Source: Cunninghamia lanceolata
Taxonomy: Eukaryota; Streptophyta; Pinopsida; Cupressales; Cupressaceae
Reading direction: 5' to 3'
Assembly: GCA_027924645.1 (NCBI GenBank)
Contig: BSBN01000252.1
Coordinates: 5,394,001-5,458,000 of the forward strand
Length of the DNA stretch: 64,000 bases
Position numbers and translations under genes: made by a program. The notes beneath the pieces are model-generated. The model had not been told where the DNA came from, did not search any database, and saw only the letters and a list, made by a program, of their open reading frames with translations. Below, one piece after another: positions 56,150 through 64,000 of the stretch; the first letter of the stretch is position 1, and each line of letters begins with the position of its first letter.

Positions 56150-57560
56150 TCCTATCCGTGTACTAGATCACACACATATACAAGGGCATGAGAGAACATT
56201 TTACATCAGATTCAGTTGAGATCATAGAGTTGCACAACAACAACTTAGTAGCATTGGGCAAGGCAAATCACCAAGCCAGGTTGCATACCTTCTCACATTT
56301 TGTTCCTGATATTTCTCCCACTGCATTTCTGACTCATTTAGATGGGGTTAGCAAACTATGGCATGAGCGGTTTGGCCATCTCAAATACTGCTACTTTGAG
56401 CAACTTAGAAAACATGATATGGTTATAAGATTGCCTAGATTTAGATTCTCTAAAGGTCTTTGTGAGGGATGTACCCATGGGAAGCATCCTAAAGAGAGAT
56501 TTGACAAAGGAAAATCATGGAGAGTGACACAGATCTTGGAGCTTGTTCATAGTGATGTATTTGGGGCTTTTCCCCATCCATATTTTACTAAGGTTAGATA
56601 TGTCCTCACCTTCATAGATGACTTCTCTAGGTACACATGGGGCTACTTCCTTCGATGGAAGTCTGAAGTCTTTGACCACTTTTGAGATTTCAAGGCTCTT
56701 GTTGAGAAACAATCAGGGAAGGTCATCAAAGTTCTTTGAATAGATAATTGAGGAGAGTATGTAAATACTAGGTTTGAGCAGTTTTGTACAGCATAGGAAA
56801 TAAAATTGCAGCATACAATTCCTTATACTCCTCAACAAAATGGAGTTGCAAAATGCAAGAACTGAACCTTGAAAGAGATGGCAAATTGCATTATACACTC
56901 CAAGAACCTTACACCACAGTACTGGGTAGAAGCAATCAACTGTGCATGTTACATTTAGAATAGAGTTCCTCACAAAGCCTTGAAGGGTATCATACCTTTT
57001 GAATCTTGAAAAGGGAGGAAACCTTCAGTTGAGCACTTTAGAGTCTATGGATCCCCAAATATGGCATGAATACCTTCTTAGAATCACAAGGCAGTGGAAC
57101 CTTAGTCCAAACCTTGCATCTTTGTAGGGTATCTAGAAGGTGTGAAAGGTTATCATCTCCTACATCCGACCACTCATGAGTTGTTCATCGAGAGGAGTGT
57201 TAAGTTCTAGGAAAGTCCTACTGACTCTTCACTTGACATTCCTCCTTCCTTTATGGACTCATTCGACTTTGATGATACATCTTATGATGACTCAGACCAT
57301 CCATGACTGATTCTTGAGATAGAGATTCCTTCTTCCAGTTTTGACAATGAGGACCATGATGGAGTTTCATCCTCATCTTCTTATGGTCTTGCTTTTGAGG
57401 TTGATTTCTCAACACCTAATTCACCCACATCACAACCCCTTTGGTCAAAGCAGACACTTCAGAGTGTAGGGACATGGGCAGGGAATCCAATAGATGGGAG
57501 ACATACACGATTAGATTATCAAAGTGGGCCACATGCTTACTTTGCCTTAGCCTCTTATCC
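56150..57560 (+). pseudogene. pol: C1 integrase
   Basis: The open stretch 56188-56685 carries the GAG-pre-integrase/HHCC region (LWHERFGHLKYCYFEQL ... CEGCTHGKH) and the integrase core start (LVHSDVFGAFPHPYFTKVRY, FIDDFSRYTWGYFLRW). Beyond a TGA the same protein continues degenerately (TPQQNGVAKCKN-like third site near 56830-56860, where Glu is replaced), with a C-terminal region up to about 57560 (GYLEGVKGYHLL, LFIERSVKF). Stops are frequent and mostly TAG/TGA. Confidence 0.88.
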
Positions 57561-57589
57561 ATAGACCTTTAGAGAGGCTTCAGGCATAC

Positions 57590-59060
57590 CTAAGTGGGAT
57601 GATGCTATGAATGAGGAATATGATTCCTTAATGAGAAATCACACTTGGGATTTCCAACCTCTTCCTAAGGGAAGAAAAAAGAGTCAATTCAGATGGATCT
57701 ATCAGACCAAGTATGCAGTAGATGGGTCAATTGACAAGTACAAGGCACGTTTGGTAGCTAAGGGGTTTTCACAAGTTGCTGGTATTGACTACACAGAGAT
57801 CTTTTCACCCATGGCCAAGATGACTTCCATACAACTCACACTTGCTATTGTCGTAGCGCATGGTTGGGAAGTGCACCAGATGGATGTGAAGAGTGCTTTT
57901 CTTCGTGGAGACCTTAAGGAGGAGATCTACATGGAATAGTCACCAGGGTATCTTTAGGATTACTCCTTAGTATGTAGACTAAGGAAATCTCTCTATGGCA
58001 TCAAATAGGCCCCTTGGGCTTAGTATGCCAGGATGGATTCCTTCCTCCTTTCTTCAGGTTTTACTAGGTGCCACTCAGATCCCAACGTTTATCTTATGTG
58101 ATAGGATGATTCATTATTGATACTGGTACTTTATGTTGATGATCTTTTAATCATTGGGAGCTCTACATCAGCTATTGATGCAGTGAAGACAACTCTTCAG
58201 GACATGTTTGTTATGATAGACTTACGCTTACTACATTACTTCCTTGGCATTGAGATTTCACAACAGACTTAGGGATCACTTTAGCACAACCTAAGTACTT
58301 TTGATCTTCTTGCTCAGTTTCACATGACTAACTATAAGCCATCCTCTACTCCTTTTATATTTGGAGTTAAGCTTGAGGTTAATTGTACTACACCATTGGT
58401 TGATGCTACCTTGTATCGACAATTAGTTGGTAGTCTCATCTATTTGACCCATACCAAGCCAAATAATTCATATGCAGTTGACATAGTTTTGAGATTCATG
58501 TAGGAGCCTCATGAGCTACACTAGAAAGTAGTTAAGAGGATCATTCACTACCTTCAGGGGACTCTTAGATTTGGGAATCATTACACATATGGTACTAAGG
58601 AACTAACTTAGTTGGATACACAGATTCAAATTGGGCTAGTGATACTTAGAATCAGAAGTCCACTTCTAGTTACAGTTTCTCACTTGGTTTAGGTCCTATT
58701 AGTTGGTCTATAAAAAAGTAAAATGTTATTGCTTTATCATCCATAGAGGTGGAGTACAGGGGAGTTGTTAATGCAGCTACTGAGGATCTTTAGCTTCAAG
58801 ACATTCTCACTAAGTTTGGCATTCTATTCCAATAGCCCACAATCATTTATTGTGACAACTAGAGCACCATTCAGATATGCAGGAATCCAGTCCAACATTA
58901 GCGGACCAAGCACATAGAGATTCATATGCATTTCATTCGAGAGCTTATTCATGCAGAGATCATTGACTTAGTCTTTTGCCAGTCATCAAAGCAAGTTGCT
59001 AACATCTTCACCAAACCCTTCACTAAGAGCAAGCTCATTCATTTACGAGATCTTCTTGGG
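57590..59060 (+). pseudogene. pol: C1 reverse transcriptase and RNase H
   Basis: The open stretch 57607-57939 gives the RT N-terminus (MNEEYDSLMRNHTWDFQPLP, KARLVAKGFSQVAGIDYTEI, HQMDVKSAFLRGDLKEEIYM). Just beyond, three Copia-conserved glutamine or tryptophan codons have become TAG (57937, 58006, 58020). The catalytic YVDD is at about 58132-58143, then HYFLGIEIS and later RNase H blocks (KVNVIALSSIEVEYRGV, CDN, TKHIEIHMHFIRELI, VANIFTKPF, 58710-59030). It is full-length but has more than a dozen stops. Confidence 0.9.
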
Positions 59061-59281
59061 GTACAGTCCACTTCATCAGTAGCATCATCCTTAGGGGGGC
59101 TTTCTAGCTTCTTCAATTTCTTTTTTCTCTCTTTTGGGGGGAGTTTTTTTCCCATGAGGTTTTCTCCCTTTCTCTTTTTTAGGAGAGATTGCATTGTATT
59201 GCATTATACATGGGTACCTAATCAAGCCTAATTGCCGGGACCCATCTTCATTTCCTCACCTAAGTTTTGCTTAAGGGGGGG
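59061..59281 (+). promoter_or_regulatory. C1 3' non-coding region and polypurine tract
   Basis: The polypurine tract AAGGGGGGG ends at 59281 immediately before the 3' LTR, the normal arrangement for plus-strand priming. Upstream is T-rich, with two smaller G runs (59092-59100, 59134-59142). Confidence 0.75.
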
Positions 59282-59668
59282 TGTTAGTGTAAAATTAAGC
59301 TCACTTAGGTATGACTATATTTAGTTGTGCATTCCTTAATTGGGAACATGATAAGATTAGGTTTTCTTGTGCTTTTATTAGCACGTAGATGATTAGCTAG
59401 GTGTCTAGACTAGATTATCCTAAGTTAAGTAGTTACATGCCTATCTTTGGGCCACTACTATTCTTAGTCTTGTTTTTCCTATTCAGGCATGTCTATTCTT
59501 AGAGACTGGATGCCTATATGTACTTGATTATTAAGCTAATTCATTCATGTGGTTTTTGCTTTACATATTGCTTATGTCTTTGATAGCATTAAGTGTGTGA
59601 TTGTTTGGTCTCTCATGACTCCTTGTGCTAGTACTCACAATCTTCCATGATAGTTCCTAATTTACATA
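59282..59668 (+). repeat. C1 3' LTR (387 bp)
   Basis: The LTR runs from TGTTAGTGTAAAATTAAGC to AATTTACATA. The terminal CA has become TA. It aligns over its full length with 26013-26399 and is followed by GAGAG (59669-59673). Confidence 0.92.
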
Positions 59669-60777
59669 GAGAGTTTGTGGGGTACTAAAACTTGAGAGTG
59701 CATGACAAGAAATCATTGATTGGGGATCTCTTGATTCCTCACCTGGAGCATTACCCAATTCTGATATTTTATCTAATCCTATTATTCCTCACTTGGCCCT
59801 TTAATGTAGAGCAATTTATTTTTTACACATTTATGCCCTCTATTGTATTTGCTATCACAATTAAAACATAACCCATTTGCCTTTTTCCCTTCAATTTGTT
59901 GAGGAGTCAATTTAGTGTGTTGAGGAAGTGACTACATAGGAGTGTTTCTATCACTTGTGTTTACAAAACCTTTCCTTTTATTAGCCATAAATTTTTCCTC
60001 TACCTGCCTTGCCATAGTCATTGCTTGGGATATATATTTTGGAGGAAACATGCGTACCTCATACTTGATGTGATCCTTTAAGCCTCTAAGGAATAATTCC
60101 ATCATATTTTCCTCTACCACATTTTCCACTCTTAAAGACAAAGTTTGGAATTGATGAATATAATCCTTGACCTTGTTCGCTTTAATTTAGTAATTTGGTT
60201 GAAGTAGCTATCCATAAGATTATCACTATAATGTGTAGTGAGCTCCTCTTGGAAAACAAACCAAGTGACAACACATCCTTTCTTTTTCTTTTCTTCACAT
60301 AGATGACAATACTAGATGAATTGGTCAAGTTCCAAGTAAAAGGAAGCCATTTGCACATTTTGTTGACAAGGAACATGGTGAATATAAACAATATATCCTA
60401 TTGGCAGAGTAAATTGGTAGGATCTTGACCATCAAACATTTGCATATCCATCTTTGGTGTGAAATTCCTAGTCATAGAATGATTTAAGTGTTGATCCAAA
60501 ACCCATAAGAATCATATCCCTTAGAAGTATCATTTCCTTCCCAGTACTTATCATGTGAATCTTCTCCCTTATAGTTCATACCACTCATAAGGGAATCTAT
60601 TTTTCTTGATAAATCATTGATCTTTGACTTCATTAATGAAATATCATCCTTAACCACGATGAATTCTTTTTGCACATCATTAGGATAAACTGTCTCACTG
60701 CCTTATGTATCCTCCTTCTCTTAGGATTTTCTAAGTGTGATAGGATTCTTTTTGCCTCTTGTGGTAGGCCTTGCCAT
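59669..60777 (-). pseudogene. gag: G2 gag
   Basis: Minus-strand reading from about ATG 60777 (MARPTTRGKKNP): a coiled-coil segment (VKDDISLMKSKINDLSRKID, about 60655-60595), a decayed gag body (about 60480-60160), then the open piece 60141-59932 with LRVENVVEENMMELFLRGLK and DHIKYEVRMFPPKYISQAM, a conserved Ty3/gypsy gag C-terminal block. A zinc knuckle remnant (CFNCDSKYNRGHKC) lies at about 59875-59835. The sequence ends in TPQTL at the C1 junction and continues as the protease at 26012. Confidence 0.85.
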
Positions 60778-61272
60778 GATGGGGAAAATAATTTGGTAAT
60801 AAATCACAAAAAACAAATCCAATTAATCTAAAAGTTTTACTATAACTTACTAGGGACAAGATCTCACTTCCTAGAAGAATTTTTTAAGAAATTTGTTGAT
60901 TTGTAGCCTTGAGAGCCAATTTGGTGGAAACCCTAATTTCATAATAACTTCCTCAAATGTTCTCCAAATACCTTCAAAACAAGACTGTAGGAATATCAAT
61001 GCACCCTTGTTCAATCCTCCAAAAATAAGAAAAAAAATGTTGAATTGTAGCCCTAGGAGCGAAATTAGTGGAAACCCTTATTTGGAAATAACTCCCTTAA
61101 TTATGTTCCAATTGACCTCAAATGGGACTATAGTAGATTCAATATGTCCTTGAAAAACCCTCCAAAAATCTTAAAAATATTCACCAAAATGAGGGAGATA
61201 TGTGCTTTCTAATGACCTCCAAATTATTTTTTAAAATCACCTCATTTCTTCCCTTCACGGTACTAAGATCAT

Positions 61273-61284
61273 GCTCTAATACCA
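61273..61284 (-). promoter_or_regulatory. G2 primer binding site
   Basis: The minus strand reads TGGTATTAGAGC, one base away from the canonical tRNA-iMet site TGGTATCAGAGC (a C-to-T change), two bases from the LTR edge at 61287. Confidence 0.8.
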
Positions 61285-61286
61285 CT

Positions 61287-61700
61287 TGTAATGAAACAAA
61301 TTGCACAATAGAAGAATAATATAAAATTTACTACAAATACATGATAATAATATGCCACTTTGATGGGGAAACCTCCAAAAGTATCCAATGTAGAACACAA
61401 TTCATAATATGATCATAATAAACTTACCACTAGCTCCTATATATACCTAATTATGGCATGGATGCCACCCAAGTTGACTTAGATACCTAAATATAACACC
61501 TAAGATGACCTAACTACCTATATATGTATATAATAATGATTATATAACTTAATTAAGAGTTACTTGGTAGCCACAAGATAACTACTCATAACGCTATGCA
61601 CACTATAGGATTAAGGGTGTAGTAATAAATAAGGTATTAGTGAGAATGTTTTATTCTATAAGGGATGGTCATGGGATGGCATTTGATGGTTTAAGTACTA
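61287..61700 (-). repeat. G2 5' LTR, outer limit not defined
   Basis: The LTR inner edge is TGTAATGAAAC at 61287 (plus strand). A minus-strand TATA-like box lies at 61438-61445. The partner LTR would be left of element N and is not in the window, so the outer end cannot be set; 61700 is a nominal limit. Confidence 0.55.
61438..61445 (-). promoter_or_regulatory. TATA-like box of the G2 LTR
   Basis: TATATATA, about 150 bp from the LTR inner edge, oriented towards gag on the minus strand. Confidence 0.45.
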
Positions 61701-61708
61701 TGTTTAAA

Positions 61709-61953
61709 ATTAAATTTGCAAACAATGTTTGAAATTTAGATTCTAAAATGGAACATTAGAAAATAATAAAATGTTAATTGTTAAATAGAAATTAAAAATG
61801 TGTGACAGTAGACCTATTGTCACCAAATAAACAATACAACTACAAATAAAATCAAATTTGAAAACAATGTTTAAAATTTAGATTCTAAAATGGAACATTA
61901 GATGATAATAATATGTTAATTTACTAATTCTTAAATAGAAATTAAAAAATGTG
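61709..61953. repeat. Tandem duplication of about 100 bp, AT-rich
   Basis: Copies at 61709-61803 and 61850-61953 share AATTTAGATTCTAAAATGGA followed by ACATTAGA and, later, TTAAATAGAAATTAAAAA and ATGTGT. Copy 2 has a small insertion. No coding signal. Confidence 0.8.
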
Positions 61954-62600
61954 TATCATTGATAGATAAATAAAATATCATCAACAACAATTTGGAATAT
62001 GAAATACAGTATAAATGCTTATTAATTGCTAGATCTTTTCTAATTGCCAAATTATATACTCACTCTAACCATGAGGGTCATCTTGATCCTGGTCTTTGTT
62101 TTCTTATATGTCTGCACTTTCATTTAACTAGATCTCATCACTGCCATTACATGTGTTATTCATTGTGTCATATGTGCTAGTATTATTTGAAGTGTTGCAC
62201 AACTCTCTTCTTTCACTATGGACCTTTAGCTTCATAATGCCCTTTCAAAAGGAAAATTTTGGATATCATATCTATTTGTATGCATCCTCAAGCAATTTTC
62301 TAAATTTTTGTCAAGTTTGTTTCTTATCTTTGATTTCAAGAACTCCAATTCACTAAAAACTCTCATCCTTCATCAACCCCAATATCATGGTTTGACATAG
62401 ATTAGCAAGTTTTAAATATTCTAATATTGAATCACACAATATTTTGCTCTAGCTTAAGGTTGCCTAAAGATTTCTTATCAATCTATCTTAGAAAGGAATT
62501 TCCATGAGTTTAAATTATTCCATCATTTATGTTGTAAAATAGGTTGATTTCTCTATAAGCTTATATTTATTTATAACTCCTTCTATTTGTTGTCCATTGA
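61954..62600. other. No assignable feature
   Basis: AT-rich sequence with two short plus-strand frames (61992-62180 and 62153-62356) that show no recognisable motif. No LTR edges, repeats or RNA genes are evident. Confidence 0.5.
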
Positions 62601-62619
62601 ATTTTAAACTTTTGAAAAA

Positions 62620-62870
62620 CTAATTGGTCAAGGTCTTTATCTTGTTAAGAAAATCAGATGATTGACATTTGATCCAATATTGATGATACATAGTAGACAT
62701 AGCTTTGAGCAGTTCATCTCAAGGGAATCAATCTCTACTATTTGAGAAAAGAGATCTCACAATATCCTTTAAAGTAGTACTTATAGATTTAACAATATTG
62801 TTAAAAGATTCCATTGTAATAGGTTCTTCTTTGGTAGTGCACTTGACCTTGGAAAAATAGGGCATTTATA
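62620..62870 (-). pseudogene. Unrecognised minus-strand coding remnant
   Basis: One minus-strand frame reads protein-like with two stops: VKCTTKEEPITMESFNNIVK, SISTTLKDIVRSLFS, DELLKAMSTMYHQYWIKC and QSSDFLNKIKTL. The composition is that of a helical soluble protein. I do not recognise the family. It may be part of an older element or a captured host exon. Confidence 0.3.
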
Positions 62871-63100
62871 TCTCATATCCCCATACAAAGACACATAATT
62901 CCCTACTTACATTAAGCTATAAAAAATAGTAGTATTGATCACATTTGTCGACAAGTGCAAACTATTAAATTTTGGACTTATAAGTAATTGTTCTGATAGA
63001 TATAGATTACCAAGGGTCATGCATGCCATTTTACATAGTTTTATATATTGTAAAATATACATAGTTCTTTCTTGGGATTTTTCATAAGAATATTTATTTT

Positions 63101-63520
63101 CTATAGCATGGGAAGAATACCAGATAAAGTTAGAAGTGTCTCTACATCACTTAACCTACATAAGAGGTTGGGAGCTTTGTCTATTATGAGGCAATGTTTG
63201 TACATTACTCCAATCAAGGATTGATATTTTTGTAAAAACTCTATGTCGACACTGTACTCTCGAAATCGTGACTCCAGTTGCCTGAGGGTTGTCGGGTCAG
63301 ATTTCAGCACGCACATGGACCCTTCCCTCCTTACCATAGGGCGATCTGCCACGTCACTCTCTCTCACATGGAAGTAGCCAGTCGAGAGGAGGCAAGACAT
63401 AGCGGGGGTCTAGCTCATTGGAGAGTTGGACTTCACGAAGAGGGGTCGGCAAGTTCTGTGGCCTTTGTTGTTGTGTGTTTTGTTGTATGTTTTGCTCAAT
63501 TGTTGTTGTAGTTGATATAA
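63101..63520 (-). pseudogene. Unrecognised minus-strand coding remnant with a 99-residue open frame
   Basis: The open part is 63400-63101: HVRESDVADRPMVRREGSMC, SDPTTLRQLESRFREYSVDI, EFLQKYQSLIGVMYKHCLII, ending SGILPML. Upstream of its ATG the sequence also reads open in part, so the real start may be further right. It is less AT-rich than its surroundings. No domain is recognisable. A plus-strand frame (63278-63511) overlaps it and is probably a shadow. Confidence 0.35.
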
Positions 63521-64000
63521 GCCTATGACCCAAAGGGTCACTAGTTTCTCTCCTTCCATTCAGATTTCTAAGATTCCACCTTTGATTGTTTTTGTTGACA
63601 TCCTCTTGTCTTTGTAGGCATTGTAAGAATTCTTGTTGTATCTGTCATTGTCTAGTTTCTTCTAATAACAAGAGGACAAATGGGTCTCCTTGTGGTAAGA
63701 CAATTGTTTCTTGTTGAGGTCTTGGATGAATCTCCTCGATCTCATCATGGATAGCCCTCACCCACTCTCCTCTCACTCCTAAGCACATTCGTGAATCAGG
63801 ATAGGAGGGTATGTGTGCTAGCTAACCTTAACTATATCTAGGGTTTTGACCTAGGGTTTTGTTTGACCTAGGGTTTGATTTTGTTTAACTATGGTTACCT
63901 CGTGATAGAATCGAGGGATTACAATTTTGTCTATTCTAATGTTTCTATATGCATGAAAACTAAATGATATGTAAAACATCTTTTTGGTGTTTTTTTAGAG
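63521..64000. other. No assignable feature at the right edge
   Basis: Mixed-composition sequence. TAGGGTTTTGACCTAGGGTT near 63838-63880 is a small direct duplication of CTAGGGTTT(TG). No coding region is supported. Confidence 0.4.

Larger units (their letters stand above)
26013..59668 (+). mobile_element. Element C1: Ty1/copia retrotransposon expanded by nested insertions
   Basis: C1 has 387-bp LTRs, an exact 5-bp TSD, a tRNA-iMet primer site, a polypurine tract and the Copia order gag, protease, integrase, RT, RNase H on the plus strand. Its own sequence is about 6.2 kb (26013-27841 plus 55341-59668); the rest is element C2 and C2's own inserts. The LTRs differ by roughly 12% by eye, and all genes contain stops, so it is an old, inactive copy. 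Confidence 0.92.

Noticed and set aside
3679..61284. Sequences resembling the tRNA-iMet 3' end as possible tRNA genes
   Set aside because: Each is a 12-base primer site beside an LTR. No cloverleaf, D-arm or T-arm is present nearby.

Overview
The window looks like intergenic heterochromatin from a large, repeat-rich plant nuclear genome, most plausibly a gymnosperm (inference only, from the very long, deeply nested and heavily decayed LTR elements, AT-rich LTRs and tRNA-iMet primer sites; no marker gene fixes the species). I found no convincing host protein-coding gene, rRNA, tRNA, CRISPR array or bacterial-type feature. Nearly everything between about 1.9 and 61.4 kb can be assigned to retroelements inserted into one another, and most junctions are supported by target-site duplications (TSDs) and by reading frames that rejoin when the insert is removed.

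Layout, using names defined here. Left block: a non-LTR retrotransposon (LINE, + strand) is split into three pieces (about 1905-1971, 8942-9853, 16850-19886). Element A (1972-8941, +), a young Ty3/gypsy chromodomain element with 1704-bp LTRs and TSD CAAAC, sits in its first gap. Element U (9854-16849), an unclassified 7-kb insertion carrying a decayed minus-strand gene of unknown function, sits in its second. Centre: element N (19887-23798, -) has LTRs around an interior made only of minisatellite-like sequence, and lies in the integrase region of G2, an old minus-strand Ty3/gypsy element (23799-26012 and 59669 to beyond 61287).

Right block: Copia element C1 (26013-59668, +, 387-bp LTRs, TSD GAGAG) interrupts the protease of G2. 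Copia element C2 (27842-55340, -) interrupts the gag of C1. C2 was itself hit four times: S1 (31366-33625), S2 (33905-36529), C3 (37650-46078, +) and S3 (47812-53186). C3 is a pol-less LTR element with a coiled-coil/zinc-knuckle gag and a second ORF of unknown function; its 3' LTR contains S4 (44562-45850). S1-S4 each look like solo LTRs. The deepest layer is S4 in C3 in C2 in C1 in G2. From 61.4 to 64 kb there is a promoter-bearing LTR of G2, an AT-rich tandem duplication and unrecognised minus-strand coding remnants.

How the parts relate: G2, C1, C2 and the LINE supply recognisable polymerase genes, all broken. A, N, C3 and probably U lack the enzymes to move by themselves and would depend on relatives acting in trans. 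C2 and C3 share LTR ends, primer site and polypurine tract, so C2-type enzymes are plausible drivers of C3. Decay is dominated by C-to-T/G-to-A change: many in-frame stops are CAG to TAG, as expected from methylated plant transposons.
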